A program made the translations under genes and the position numbers. This document shows positions 26,599 to 36,079 of a stretch of DNA of 64,000 nt, piece by piece; the stretch's first letter is position 1; each line of letters starts with the position of its first letter. The notes below the pieces were generated by a model that searched no databases, was not told where the DNA came from, and saw only the letters and a list, made by a program, of their open reading frames with translations. The stretch spans positions 62,001 to 126,000 of the forward strand of contig NZ_MKIN01000022.1 in assembly GCF_001938985.1 (NCBI RefSeq). Direction: 5' to 3'. This DNA comes from Gillisella taibaishanensis. Its GTDB lineage: Bacteria > Pseudomonadota > Alphaproteobacteria > Rhizobiales > Rhizobiaceae.

Positions 26599-26932
26599 AA
26601 AACCACATTGTAAATTGAAAAAACACAAGAAAATCCCCGCCCGGCAGAGCCAGGGCGGGGTAACCAGAGGTTGGAGGGTTGACGGTCAAACCTCGATAGG
26701 GGGATACGAGACCTTCGTCGCCAACCCAACCGCATAACGGGCATCAAACCGATAAGTTCCGTTCGGTTTACCTTACTTTTCCTTAATGCTCTTCTTTTAC
26801 CGTATCACTTGACGTTTTCCCAAGGCCCATGGGCCGAGAGAAGTTCTATCGAGCCATTCATACACCGCCGAGGGCCGCCCCGGCAGGCTCAGACCGGGAT
26901 GACATCAGATTGACAGGCGGGAGGAGGACCTC
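26599..26932. other. Intergenic region with a strong GC hairpin
   Basis: This 334-base gap holds no gene I can support. At 26635-26642 and 26653-26660, CCCCGCCC and GGGCGGGG form a perfect 8-bp stem around a 10-base loop. On the plus strand no T run follows; on the minus strand ATTTTCTTGTGTTTTTT follows. The structure therefore looks more like a minus-strand terminator, although no minus-strand gene precedes it. The rest contains a smaller AAACCG/CGGTTT hairpin near 26747-26770. Confidence 0.4.
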
Positions 26933-27238
26933 ATGACGAAACCGAGCTTCCGGTTCACCCATTACGACCTCAAGGAATTGCGGGCGGGTACCATTCTTGA
27001 AGTCCAATTGAACGCCATCAACAATGTCCGGCTGATGACGGCGCCCAATTTCCAACGCTTCAAGGAGGGGTTGGACTACAAATATGCCGGCGGCGTAGCG
27101 AAGAAGGCTCCCGTCAAGATCGTCGTTCCCGAAAGCGCCCATTGGCATCTAATCGTCGACATGGAAGGCCATCATGGCCTGGCTGAATCCTCTGTCAAGC
27201 TGGTGACGCCCCCGACAAAGGTGCGCAAGGCGGGGTGA
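26933..27238 (+). CDS. DUF1883 protein
   Basis: A 101-residue protein that matches the DUF1883 pattern: FTHYDLKELRAGTILEVQL, NNVRLMTAPNFQRFKEG, YKYAGG, PVKIVVPESAHWHLIVDMEG. DUF1883 is a small beta-rich domain of unknown function, in some proteins joined to TIR domains. GGGAGGAGG about 9 bases before ATG 26933 gives a strong start. It is a single-gene unit, convergent with the MOSC gene. Confidence 0.86.
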   Translation: MTKPSFRFTHYDLKELRAGTILEVQLNAINNVRLMTAPNFQRFKEGLDYKYAGGVAKKAPVKIVVPESAHWHLIVDMEGHHGLAESSVKLVTPPTKVRKAG

Positions 27239-27261
27239 TTAACCGGCCCGTTGATCGAAGG

Positions 27262-27801
27262 TCAGACGGGACTTAAGGGCTGATGCGGTTCTGACGGCAG
27301 TTCAACGCGGATAGCATCACCTGAACGCACAGGCCCCCCGTTGATTACGACGGCCATCACTCCGGCTTTGCGGATCAGTCCGCCACCAGCATCGCGGTCC
27401 AGAACCGCCTGCATCAGGCCCGGCTGAAAGTCGTTGATCTGCTTGCAGGGATTGCGCAAGCCGGTGACCTCAATAACCGCAGTCGCACCAATATGCAGGC
27501 GGGCGCCCTCCGGCAGGCCGAGCAGATCGACACCAAGTGTCAGAATATTTTCCCCGAGATCGCCTGCGCGTACCGCAAAGCCCTTGCCGGCCAATTCCTC
27601 CAGCAATTCGCTATGGATCAGATGCACTTGGCGCAGGTTCGGCTGGCTCGGATCTTTTGCGACGCGCGAGCGGTGCTGCACCGTCACGCCGAGATGGGCA
27701 TCTCCCTCCACACCCAAGCCGGCCAGAAGCATGATCTCCGCCAGCACCGGTTTGCTGAACTGGTGCGCTTCTGCACGGCTGACAGCTTCGACCTTGCTCA
27801 T
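27262..27801 (-). CDS. MOSC-domain protein
   Basis: A 179-residue protein. The MOSC fold, found in molybdenum-cofactor sulfurases and YiiM-like proteins, shows as GVEGDAHLGVTV, LRQVHLIHSELLEEL, AGDLGENILTLGVDLLGLPE, GATAVIEVTGLRNPCKQIN and GVMAVVINGG, including the conserved Cys in NPCKQ. It probably transfers sulfur or binds Moco. ATG 27801 overlaps the rarA stop as ATGA, so it is translated with rarA. Confidence 0.9.
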   Translation of the reverse strand: MSKVEAVSRAEAHQFSKPVLAEIMLLAGLGVEGDAHLGVTVQHRSRVAKDPSQPNLRQVHLIHSELLEELAGKGFAVRAGDLGENILTLGVDLLGLPEGARLHIGATAVIEVTGLRNPCKQINDFQPGLMQAVLDRDAGGGLIRKAGVMAVVINGGPVRSGDAIRVELPSEPHQPLSPV

Positions 27802-29111
27802 GTTTCGTTGCGCTCCCGTCGCAGTTTTGCCCACCAGTCCAGCCGCTTGCGGATGTCGCGCTCGAAGCCGCGCTCCGGCGGATCGTAGAAGGTCTGGCGG
27901 CCGAGCTTTTCAGGGAAATAATCCTGGCCGGAAAAGGCATCCGGCTCGTCATGGTCGTAGCGATAGCCGTCGCCATAGCCCTCGCCTTTCATCAGCTTGG
28001 TCGGAGCGTTGAGAATATGCTTGGGCGGCAGCAGCGAGCCATGTTCCTTGGCCACCCGCATGGCGGCCTTGTAGGCGGTATAGACTGCGTTGGATTTCGG
28101 CGCGGTGGCGAGATAGACGCAGGCCTGCGCCAACGCCAGTTCCCCTTCCGGGGAGCCGAGATAATCATAGGCGTCCTTGGCTGCGTTGCAGATCACCAGC
28201 GCCTGCGGGTCGGCAAGGCCGATATCCTCCACCGCCATGCGCACCAGCCGACGCCCGAGATAAAGCGGGTCTTCGCCTGCATCGAACATCCGGCAGAGAT
28301 AGTAGAGCGCCGCATCCGGGTCAGAGCCGCGCACAGACTTATGGAGCGCCGAAATCAGATTGTAATGGCCGTCCTGGCCTTTGTCATAGACAGGCGCCCG
28401 CCGCTGCACGATCCGCGCCAGGCCTTCGGTATCAAAGACCTCGTCCTTGCGCGCCGCCCGCCAGACTTCTTCGGCCAGCGTCAGCGCCGCGCGGCCATCG
28501 CCGTCGGCCATGCGGATCAGACTGGCGCGGGCGGCCTCGTCGAGCGGCAGCGGCTTTGCTTCCGTCGCTTCTGCCCGTTGCAGCAGCACTTCGATGCTCG
28601 CCTCATCATGGGACTTGAAGGTCAGCACGCGGGCGCGTGACAAAAGAGCGGCATTGAGCTCAAAAGACGGGTTCTCGGTGGTCGCGCCAACCAGAATGAC
28701 CGTACCGTCTTCCATAACAGGCAAAAAACTGTCCTGCTGGGCGCGATTGAACCGATGGATCTCGTCAACGAACAGCAGCGTTTGGCGTCCGGACATGCGC
28801 CGGGCGCGGGCGCCCTCGAACACCCGCTTCAGATCGGCCACGCCGGAAAAAATCGCCGAAATCTGCTCGAAGGCTAGTTCCGCCTCGCCCGACAGCAGCC
28901 GGGCGACCGTGGTCTTGCCGGTGCCCGGAGGCCCCCAGAAAATCATCGAGCCGAGCGAACCCGAAGCAATCATCCGGGCCAGTACACCGTCCGGCCCGGT
29001 CAGATGATCCTGCCCCGTCACATCAGAGAGCGTCTTCGGCCGCAGCCGATCCGCCAGCGGCCGTCGGGCCGCCATATCCTCATCCAGCTTCGGGGCGAAC
29101 AGATCACTCAT
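27798..29111 (-). CDS. rarA: Replication-associated recombination ATPase RarA
   Basis: A 437-residue AAA+ protein of the RarA/MgsA/WRNIP1 family that works at stalled forks. Motifs: PLADRLRPKTLSDVTGQDHL, Walker A GPPGTGKTT, Walker B TLLFVDEIHRFNRAQQD, sensor-1 VGATTENPSFELN, and the C-terminal tetramerisation part HKSVRGSDPDAALYYL, then RVAKEHGSLLPPKHILNAPT. ATG 29111 overlaps the protease stop (ATGA), making a tight protease-rarA-MOSC operon. An upstream start at 29162 would run into the protease gene. Confidence 0.95.
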   Translation of the reverse strand: MSDLFAPKLDEDMAARRPLADRLRPKTLSDVTGQDHLTGPDGVLARMIASGSLGSMIFWGPPGTGKTTVARLLSGEAELAFEQISAIFSGVADLKRVFEGARARRMSGRQTLLFVDEIHRFNRAQQDSFLPVMEDGTVILVGATTENPSFELNAALLSRARVLTFKSHDEASIEVLLQRAEATEAKPLPLDEAARASLIRMADGDGRAALTLAEEVWRAARKDEVFDTEGLARIVQRRAPVYDKGQDGHYNLISALHKSVRGSDPDAALYYLCRMFDAGEDPLYLGRRLVRMAVEDIGLADPQALVICNAAKDAYDYLGSPEGELALAQACVYLATAPKSNAVYTAYKAAMRVAKEHGSLLPPKHILNAPTKLMKGEGYGDGYRYDHDEPDAFSGQDYFPEKLGRQTFYDPPERGFERDIRKRLDWWAKLRRERNET

Positions 29112-30511
29112 CGAAACATCTGCCGCAGCCGCTGGCCATTGCGGTCGATTTCCACCCGCCAATAGGATGGCGACGACTTGGCGATTTTTACCATGTCACG
29201 GGAAGTGGCGACATCGACGCCGTTGATGGAAACGATGATATCGCCGGGCTGAAAGCCCAGCCGCTGCGCCACGGAGCCATCGGCAACCGCTGTGATCGCA
29301 ACGCCTGATGCCTGCGTGTTGAGCTTCAGCTCATAGGCAAGCCGCGGTGACAAATTGCCGACGGTCGCACCTTCGAACGGGCTGCCGTCCTTGATCACCT
29401 GCTCGTCGCGCGGCCGGGTCTCAGGCGCTCCGGCCAGCGTCAAGCTGATCTCCTTCGGCTTGCCGTCCTCGATCACGCTGAGCGTCACCGGCTTGCCGAG
29501 GCCTGTCGTGGTCAGCCGGTAGTTCAGCGCATCGGGATGCTCGACCGTGACGCCATCGACGGCGGTGATTACCTGCCCGGCCTTGATGCCGGCTTTTTCA
29601 GCCGGACCATCAGGCACCGTCTTTGTCACGAGCGCGCCGAGCACCTGCTTCAGGCCAAGCGCATCGGCAACATCCGAGGTGACCGGCTCAAAGGTAGCGC
29701 CGACATAGGGCCGTTCGAAGGATTTTTCACCCTTGTCGGCCGCAGCCAGGAACACCTTGACCAGATTGGCGGGAATCGCGAAACCAACGCCGTTCGAACC
29801 GCCGCCCTTGGAAAAGATCGCGGTGTTGATGCCGATCAACTCGCCATTCATGTTCATCAACGCGCCGCCGGAATTGCCGGGATTGATCGAAGCATCGGTC
29901 TGGATGAAGAAGCCGAAATCGCCTTCCGACACCTGATTACGGGCAAGACCCGAAACGATGCCGCTCGTGACAGTCTGACCGACGCCGAAGGGATTACCGA
30001 TCGCCAGAACCAGATCGCCAACCTCGATCTTGTCGGAATCGGCGATCTTGAGCGTGGGCAGGCTTTCCTTTGCATCGACCTTCAACACCGCAAGATCCAG
30101 CCGCTCGTCCTTGAGCAGCACCTTGACCGGATATTCACGGCCATCGGACAGCGCCACCTTGATATCGTCGGCGCCGGCAATGACATGGTAGTTGGTCATG
30201 ACCGTTCCGTTGTCTTCCACGATCACGCCCGATCCGAGCGAGGTCTGCTTTTCGGTGCGATTTGGAAAACGCTGGCCGAAGAACTGCTCGAAAAAGGGAT
30301 CGCCTGCAAACGGACTTGCGCGGCTCTGCACGACCCGCTCGGCATAGACATTCACGACGGCGCCATGGGTCTGCTTGACCAGCGGCGCAAACGACATCTG
30401 CATCTCGGTGCGGCTTTGCGGCAGGGTCTTGGCATCCTGCGCCTGGCCGGGAGAACTTGCCATAAAGGCAAGAACGATGACAGCAGGAGAGATCAGTTTC
30501 AGGCCACGCAT
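29108..30511 (-). CDS. Periplasmic Deg-family serine protease
   Basis: A 467-residue HtrA-type protease with signal peptide (VIVLAFMASSPGQAQ). The triad regions are TNYHVI (His), DERLDLAVL (Asp) and INPGNSGGAL (Ser). Two PDZ domains follow (GIKAGQVITAVDGVTVEHPD; GFQPGDIIVSINGVDVATS). It should degrade or hold misfolded envelope proteins. It is nearest to DegQ/DegP types, and which paralog it is among the several rhizobial Deg proteins cannot be decided here. It heads the operon with rarA and the MOSC gene. Confidence 0.93.
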   Translation of the reverse strand: MRGLKLISPAVIVLAFMASSPGQAQDAKTLPQSRTEMQMSFAPLVKQTHGAVVNVYAERVVQSRASPFAGDPFFEQFFGQRFPNRTEKQTSLGSGVIVEDNGTVMTNYHVIAGADDIKVALSDGREYPVKVLLKDERLDLAVLKVDAKESLPTLKIADSDKIEVGDLVLAIGNPFGVGQTVTSGIVSGLARNQVSEGDFGFFIQTDASINPGNSGGALMNMNGELIGINTAIFSKGGGSNGVGFAIPANLVKVFLAAADKGEKSFERPYVGATFEPVTSDVADALGLKQVLGALVTKTVPDGPAEKAGIKAGQVITAVDGVTVEHPDALNYRLTTTGLGKPVTLSVIEDGKPKEISLTLAGAPETRPRDEQVIKDGSPFEGATVGNLSPRLAYELKLNTQASGVAITAVADGSVAQRLGFQPGDIIVSINGVDVATSRDMVKIAKSSPSYWRVEIDRNGQRLRQMFR

Positions 30512-30756
30512 TCGGGTTTCCTCTTCAATCCCCTAAACCTTGTTGAGCAAGTCTTATGGGAGGTTCTGGCAAAGCAAAATAGGCTCATCCGTGAAAATTG
30601 TGGCAAACCATCGCCATTTCAAGCAGGTCAGGCGCAGTGCGGGAAAAACCACTGCGGCGCTGCGTCAAGGCGGGCCGCTGAATTGGGAACCTTTGCCTTT
30701 GTAGAACATTGATGATTAGCCATTTGGCTGACTGCATCACTGGAGAGCGAATCTGA

Positions 30757-31116
30757 ATGTCCATCACCTTGAAATTGGCCGCTGCCTGCACCGTTGTTCT
30801 TGCCACGCTCTGCCTCGCTCCCCAGCAGAGTCATGCGGCGAGCTTCGACTGCAGCAAGACGGATCTGAAAGCCGACGAAAAGGCGATCTGCGACAATCGC
30901 GCCCTCAATGACCTCGACGTGAAGATGGTCACGACCTTCGAACTGATCTCCGGCCTGCTGCCCATGGGCAATCGCGGCGAATTGCAGGACCAGCAGACCA
31001 CTTGGCTGAAAAGCCGCCAAGCCTGCAATGCCGATACCGATTGCATAGCCAAAGCCTATGAGGCGCGTCTGAAGGCGCTGATGGGCGTCTACGACAAGAT
31101 CGAGCGGCCGATCTAA
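30757..31116 (+). CDS. LprI/DUF1311-like secreted protein
   Basis: A 119-residue protein with a signal peptide (LAAACTVVLATLCLAPQQSHA) and a compact domain with four cysteines: SFDCSKTDLKADEKAICDNR near the start, then WLKSRQACNADTDCIAKAYE. This is the pattern of the LprI N-terminal domain, known from a mycobacterial lysozyme-inhibitor lipoprotein and common in proteobacterial periplasmic proteins. No lipobox is present here. Lysozyme inhibition is possible but unproved. Confidence 0.85.
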   Translation: MSITLKLAAACTVVLATLCLAPQQSHAASFDCSKTDLKADEKAICDNRALNDLDVKMVTTFELISGLLPMGNRGELQDQQTTWLKSRQACNADTDCIAKAYEARLKALMGVYDKIERPI

Positions 31117-31284
31117 CAGTCCGTCCCATAATCGCCGCTGGCCGTCTGCAAATGGCAATTTCGCCAGACCAGCAGCAATGTTTCGACAGGCCGTAACTTA
31201 TTTCAGTATTGGCAAGAACCGGGTGGCTTGGGCGGGCGTCCTGAGATGACATGTCTGGCATAGACCCTCACAAAGGAGCCAGAC

Positions 31285-31779
31285 ATGCCCTCCATCCGCT
31301 TTACTCCCATGCCATCATCAATCGCGGCCGCCTATCGAAACGGCGAACCGGATGCCTATGGCTGCGCGCCGGAACAGCGCCTGTCGCCCGGCGGCTACCA
31401 ATGCCGCCATTGCCTCGCGCCCATTGCCGAAGGTCAGCCCTACCTGACCGTCGCCTACCGTCCCTTCCCGGCGCTGCAGCCCTATGCCGAGACCGGTCCA
31501 ATCTTCCTGCATGCCATGCAATGCACGGCCTATGATGGTGGGGACCGGTTGCCGCCGATCTTCGACAGCCCCGACTACATCGTGCGCGGTTATGGCCATG
31601 ACGATCGCATCGTCTATGGCACCGGCGCGGTGACGCCCACATCAGAGATTGCAGCGCGTGCAAAGGCGCTTCTCCAGGACGAAAATATCGCCTATGTGCA
31701 TGTCCGATCCGCGCGCAACAACTGCTTTCAATGCAGGATCGAGCGGGTTACGGCAGAAAAACACCTGCCGGAGAGATAG
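31285..31779 (+). CDS. DUF1203 protein
   Basis: A 164-residue protein with the DUF1203 layout. The N-terminal part is IRFTPMP, then a CRHCLAPIAEGQPYLTVAYR block, then GPIFLHAMQC. The C-terminal part is YIVRGYGHDDRIVYGTGAVT, VHVRSARNNCFQCRIER. The pattern of Cys and His residues (CRHC, HAMQC, CFQC) could bind a metal. Function unknown. AAAGGAG lies about 10 bases before the ATG. It precedes the asparaginase by 21 bases on the same strand. Confidence 0.85.
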   Translation: MPSIRFTPMPSSIAAAYRNGEPDAYGCAPEQRLSPGGYQCRHCLAPIAEGQPYLTVAYRPFPALQPYAETGPIFLHAMQCTAYDGGDRLPPIFDSPDYIVRGYGHDDRIVYGTGAVTPTSEIAARAKALLQDENIAYVHVRSARNNCFQCRIERVTAEKHLPER

Positions 31780-31800
31780 GAAACAGCGGAAAGCCCGCTG

Positions 31801-33390
31801 ATGGAGGCGATTTTGAAGATTGGCGTGATCAATACGGGCGGCACGATCAGCTGCGTTGGCAACCCCTTGGCGCCGATGACCAGCGTCGAATTCAAGGCCG
31901 CCTGCCAGACTCATCTCGACCCCATCCTGCTTCAGGCCTTTCCCGATCTTCAGCTGGATTACGTGACCGACCTCGCTTTTCCCGAAAGCGCGACGGGCAT
32001 GCTCGATAGCACCAATCTACAGCCATCCGACTGGTGCCTGATCGCCCGCGCCATCCTGGAGCGCTACGACAGCGTCGATGGTTGGATCGTGCTGCATGGC
32101 ACCGACACGATGGATTTCAGCGGCACGGCGCTGTCGATGCTGCTGGCGCGCTTTGCCGCAGATGGCACCGTGCTTGCCGAGTTGAGCAAGCCGGTGATCC
32201 TCACGGGGTCGCAGGTGCCGCTGTTCCATTCGCCAGCGCCGGGCACGATTTCGGGCATGAGCTTCAATACCGATGCCTTCCAGAACGTTTGCGGGGCAAT
32301 CGCTGCCGCCCAGGCAGGCATTCCCGGCGTCTGCGTCTTCTTCGACAGCCTGCTGATGCGCGGCTCACGCGTGGTCAAAGCCGATGCCAACCAGTTTCGC
32401 GGCTTTTCCAGCCCGAATTTCCCGCCGATAGGTCAATATGGCATTACGCTCGGGCTGAATCCGGACCTGATGCCTCAACCGCCGGTCTCACCCGCCACAA
32501 GCCTCGACGACCAAACGGCACGCGCCGGCGTTCTCGAACAGTTGGACGCCATCGCTGCCGATATCGACAAGGCACCGGTCATCACGCTTGGCGCCTTCCC
32601 CGCCCGCTATAACCCCGCCGAGGCGACGGCGCTTCTAGCCGAAATGATCCGCGCCTGCCTTGGCAAAGGCATTTCAGGGCTGGTGTTGCAGTCCTATGGC
32701 GAAGGCAATTTCCCGAGCGGCAATGCCAGGGAGGCTGCAAAAGGCGCCATCTATCAGGCGCTGGACGAAGCAAACCGCGCAGGCGTCGTCATCGTCGACA
32801 ATACCCAAGTGTTGCAAGGCGCCGTCGATTACAACGCCTATGCAGCCGGCGCCTGGCTGCCGAAAATCGGTGCGCTGAACCCCGTCGATATGACTGTGAT
32901 GGCCTCGATTGCCAAGCTCACCGTGCTGATCGCCGCCCGTCGCAAAAACGGCTGGACCCTCGACGACGTCAAATATCTGATGCAAACGCCACTCGTCGGG
33001 GAAATGACCGACATCTCCAGGCTCGACAGCCGCAGCAACGCCGTGCTTTTGCCGGGCCAGTCGCTGACGACCTTCAATGGCAGCGGCAGCCTGATCAACG
33101 ACACCAAGACAGGCCCGCAATTGCGCGACAGCAGCGGCGCGGTGCTCTGGTCGATGCTGGAAGCACCGGACAAAGCCGCCCTGCCCGGTCGCCTGCACAT
33201 CATGGGCAGTGGCAACCTTGCCTTCCACAGCCGCAACAGCGAACTTCTTTGGCAGAGCGAGAGCGGTAAGGACGATTGCGCCGCCGCCCGGCTGCGTCTC
33301 ACACAGGCTGCGGATGGCTGCAGCGTAACGCTCAGCATCGAGGATTATGGGAAAAGCCGGACCCTCTGGACGAAAACGGTCAGCCTCTGA
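31801..33390 (+). CDS. Asparaginase with C-terminal B-lectin-like domain
   Basis: A 529-residue fusion. Residues 1-400 are a type I/II asparaginase: INTGGTISCVGNPLA with the nucleophilic Thr, VLHGTDTMDFSGTALSML with the second catalytic Thr-Asp pair, LTGSQVPL, and GISGLVLQSYGEGNFPS. Asparaginases alone are near 330-350 residues. Residues about 415-529 resemble a bulb-type mannose lectin (GPQLRDSSGAVLWSM; LHIMGSGNLAFHSRNSELLW). No signal peptide is visible. It hydrolyses Asn to Asp and ammonia; the lectin part may bind glycans or just stabilise. Fusion partner assignment is by pattern. Confidence 0.85.
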   Translation: MEAILKIGVINTGGTISCVGNPLAPMTSVEFKAACQTHLDPILLQAFPDLQLDYVTDLAFPESATGMLDSTNLQPSDWCLIARAILERYDSVDGWIVLHGTDTMDFSGTALSMLLARFAADGTVLAELSKPVILTGSQVPLFHSPAPGTISGMSFNTDAFQNVCGAIAAAQAGIPGVCVFFDSLLMRGSRVVKADANQFRGFSSPNFPPIGQYGITLGLNPDLMPQPPVSPATSLDDQTARAGVLEQLDAIAADIDKAPVITLGAFPARYNPAEATALLAEMIRACLGKGISGLVLQSYGEGNFPSGNAREAAKGAIYQALDEANRAGVVIVDNTQVLQGAVDYNAYAAGAWLPKIGALNPVDMTVMASIAKLTVLIAARRKNGWTLDDVKYLMQTPLVGEMTDISRLDSRSNAVLLPGQSLTTFNGSGSLINDTKTGPQLRDSSGAVLWSMLEAPDKAALPGRLHIMGSGNLAFHSRNSELLWQSESGKDDCAAARLRLTQAADGCSVTLSIEDYGKSRTLWTKTVSL

Positions 33391-33523
33391 ATGCGGCAAA
33401 GTGCCGGTGTTCGGCAGGGGATGCGCCGTCTCGGCACATGGTAATAATTTGAGTGGATTTTTTTACTCGATGGCGATCGAGCATGGATATTGTTGAGCTG
33501 TCATAAGCAACAAAGACAGCACC

Positions 33524-33859
33524 ATGCAAAACAATCTGAAAATGGACGTCCGCTCAGCTCCCAGAAGCCGTTGCCGCATGGATAGTGCTGTGCGCTACAT
33601 GCGCCAGATTGCAGACTGCCGGATTATCGACATCTCGCGCTCCGGGCTCGCGATCGAACTCCACACTGCTTTCCATGCATCTGCAGGCAGCACGATCGTG
33701 ATTGAGAATGATGAAATCGGCTTGCTGGAAGGGCTTGTTCGCTGGAATCGCGGCGGTCGGATGGGGATCCAGTTTCGCCAGAACAGCAATTCCATTGCCA
33801 AGGTAGCGGCTTACTTCCGTAATTTCCATCAGGAAGTCCGTCCCGTCCTGAAGCGATAG
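33524..33859 (+). CDS. PilZ-domain protein
   Basis: A 111-residue single-domain protein. An Arg-rich N-terminal stretch (RSAPRSRCR) precedes IIDISRSGLAIEL, the D/N-x-S-x-x-G motif, and a later VRWNRGGRMGIQF strand. This suits a PilZ domain, which usually binds cyclic di-GMP through the Arg motif and the DxSxxG motif. It may link c-di-GMP to motility or exopolysaccharide. It stands alone; its start lacks a strong ribosome site. Confidence 0.82.
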   Translation: MQNNLKMDVRSAPRSRCRMDSAVRYMRQIADCRIIDISRSGLAIELHTAFHASAGSTIVIENDEIGLLEGLVRWNRGGRMGIQFRQNSNSIAKVAAYFRNFHQEVRPVLKR

Positions 33860-34022
33860 GTGTCGCGCAAGGCTGCGGGATTCCGCCGCAAATGAAATTG
33901 ACAGGACCGGCATTCTGCCGTCCGTGATGCTTTTGAAATAAACATCATCAACCTGTCATGATATGAAGGCAACTGATTTGCGATGCCAACGCATCGTTCA
34001 TGCTATTTGCCAGGAGCCCTTC

Positions 34023-36041
34023 ATGTCGCCACTCGTTGACCTGCCCTCCCGCAACCGCTTGTCTCCGGATCTGCATCCCATCTCCAGGCGCGCGCTGCTG
34101 GGCGGCGCCGCTGCAGCTGGCGCATTGATCATGCTGCATCCGTTTGCAGCACGGGCAGCCGCCAACCAGGCGCATCTGCGGCTGATGGAGACGACCGATA
34201 TCCACGTCAACCTGATGCCTTATGACTATTATGCCGATAAGCCCAATGACACGATGGGCCTGACCCGCACGGCAACGCTGATCGACGAGATCCGCGCCGA
34301 AGCCGGAAACTCCATGCTGATCGACAATGGCGACCTGCTGCAGGGCAGCCCAATGGGCGATTACATGGCCTATAAAAAAGGCATCAAGGCCGGCGACGTG
34401 CATCCGGTCATGAAGGCGATGAACACGCTGGGCTACGATTGCGGCACATTGGGCAATCACGAGTTCAACTATGGGCTCGACTTCATGTTCAACACGCTGG
34501 CCGCCGCCAAGTATCCGCTGGTCTGCGCCAACCTGACCAAGGGGCAGCTTGCCAGCGATCCGAAGAACGATGACCTGTTCTTCAAGCCCTTCGCCATCAT
34601 CGACAAGACCATCAAGGACGGTGCCGGCAACGAAAGCACCGTCAAGGTCGGTTTCATCGGTTTCGTGCCGCCACAGATCATGCTCTGGGACGCCAAGAAC
34701 CTCGAAGGCAAGGCCCAGACCCGCGATATCGTTCAGGCGGCCCGCGCCTGGGTGCCCGTCATGAAGGAACAAGGCGCCGATATCGTCATCGCCCTTTCCC
34801 ACTCCGGCATCGATGGCAACGGCCAGAGCGAACGGATGGAAAATGCCTCCCTCTATCTTGCTGCCGTCGAAGGCATAGATGCGATCTTCACCGGGCACCA
34901 GCATCTGGTTTTCCCGGGCCCGAAGACGTGGGACGGAGTCCAGGGCGCCGATCCGCTCAAGGGAACGCTGATGGGCAAACCCGCCGTCATGGCTGGCTTC
35001 TGGGGTTCGCATATGGGCCTGATCGACCTGATGCTCGAAAAGGACGGCAAAAACTGGAAGATCGTCGACTTCACCGTTGAGGCCCGGCCCATCTATCACC
35101 GCGACGATACAAAGAAAGTTATCGCGGACGTGCGCGACAAACCCGAAGTGGTCGCTGCCATCAAGGACGAACACGAAGCAACGCTCGCTTACGTGCGCAC
35201 CCCTGTCGGCAAGACTTCGGCGCCACTCTATTCTTACTTTTCCCTGGTCGCCGATGATCCTTCGGTTCAGATCGTGTCCAATGCCCAGACCTGGTACATC
35301 AAGGACATGCTGAAGGAGACGAAATACAAGGACTATCCGGTCCTGTCGGCAGCAGCACCCTTCAAGGCCGGCGGTCGCGGCGGTGCTGACTATTATACCG
35401 ACGTTCCCGCCGGCGACATCGCCATCAAGAACGTCTCGGACCTCTATCTCTATCCCAACACCGTTCAGGCAGTATTGATCACCGGCGCGCAGGTGAAGAA
35501 CTGGCTGGAAATGTCAGCCGGTCTGTTCAACCAGATCAAGCCGGGCTCCAAGGATGCACCGCTGATCAATCTCGACTTCCCGACTTACAATTACGACGTG
35601 ATTGACGGCGTCACCTACGAAATCGACGTTTCGCAACCGGCCAAATACGACAAGGACGGCAAGCCGATCAACGCGGACAGCAACCGGATCAAGAACCTCA
35701 GCTTCAACGGCAAGCCGATCGATGCCGAGGAGAAGTTCGTTGTCGTCACCAACAATTACCGCGCTGGCGGCGGCGGCCATTTCCCCGATATCGCCTCCGA
35801 CAAGGTGATTTTCGTCGGCCCTGACACCAACAGAGACGTCATCGTCCGCTATATCGTTGCCCAGGGCACCATCAACCCGAGCGCCGACGGCAACTGGCGG
35901 CTTGCTGCTCTTGCCGATACGACCGCAAGCTTCCAGACCGGCCCCAAGAGCCGCCCCTTTGCGGCCGAGATCAAAGGCGCAAAGATCGAAGATGCCGGCG
36001 ACGGTGCAGATGGCTTCGCCAATTACCGGATCTATCTCTAA
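34023..36041 (+). CDS. cpdB: 2',3'-cyclic-nucleotide 2'-phosphodiesterase / 3'-nucleotidase
   Basis: A 672-residue CpdB-type enzyme. The N-terminus has a Tat signal (SRRALLGGAAAAGALIM). The metallophosphatase motifs are ETTDIHVNL, LIDNGDLLQGSP, LGNHEFNYG, IALSHSGIDG and FTGHQHLVF. The C-terminal 5'-nucleotidase domain follows (VSDLYLYPNTVQAVLITG; NNYRAGGGGHFPDI). It releases nucleosides from periplasmic 2',3'-cyclic and 3'-nucleotides for phosphate and base salvage. AGGAG 8 bases upstream fixes ATG 34023. Confidence 0.94.
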   Translation: MSPLVDLPSRNRLSPDLHPISRRALLGGAAAAGALIMLHPFAARAAANQAHLRLMETTDIHVNLMPYDYYADKPNDTMGLTRTATLIDEIRAEAGNSMLIDNGDLLQGSPMGDYMAYKKGIKAGDVHPVMKAMNTLGYDCGTLGNHEFNYGLDFMFNTLAAAKYPLVCANLTKGQLASDPKNDDLFFKPFAIIDKTIKDGAGNESTVKVGFIGFVPPQIMLWDAKNLEGKAQTRDIVQAARAWVPVMKEQGADIVIALSHSGIDGNGQSERMENASLYLAAVEGIDAIFTGHQHLVFPGPKTWDGVQGADPLKGTLMGKPAVMAGFWGSHMGLIDLMLEKDGKNWKIVDFTVEARPIYHRDDTKKVIADVRDKPEVVAAIKDEHEATLAYVRTPVGKTSAPLYSYFSLVADDPSVQIVSNAQTWYIKDMLKETKYKDYPVLSAAAPFKAGGRGGADYYTDVPAGDIAIKNVSDLYLYPNTVQAVLITGAQVKNWLEMSAGLFNQIKPGSKDAPLINLDFPTYNYDVIDGVTYEIDVSQPAKYDKDGKPINADSNRIKNLSFNGKPIDAEEKFVVVTNNYRAGGGGHFPDIASDKVIFVGPDTNRDVIVRYIVAQGTINPSADGNWRLAALADTTASFQTGPKSRPFAAEIKGAKIEDAGDGADGFANYRIYL

Positions 36042-36079
36042 GACCGCATCTGTCCTTAAAAAGAGCCGCAAAATAGTGA

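Noticed and set aside
33963..34022. Upstream start for cpdB
   Set aside because: The Tat signal and the AGGAG site both point to ATG 34023; the extra 20 residues are unlike a signal peptide start.
33948..35174. 408-residue minus-strand open frame
   Set aside because: It lies opposite cpdB, which has all its metal motifs; the minus-strand frame is a composition effect.
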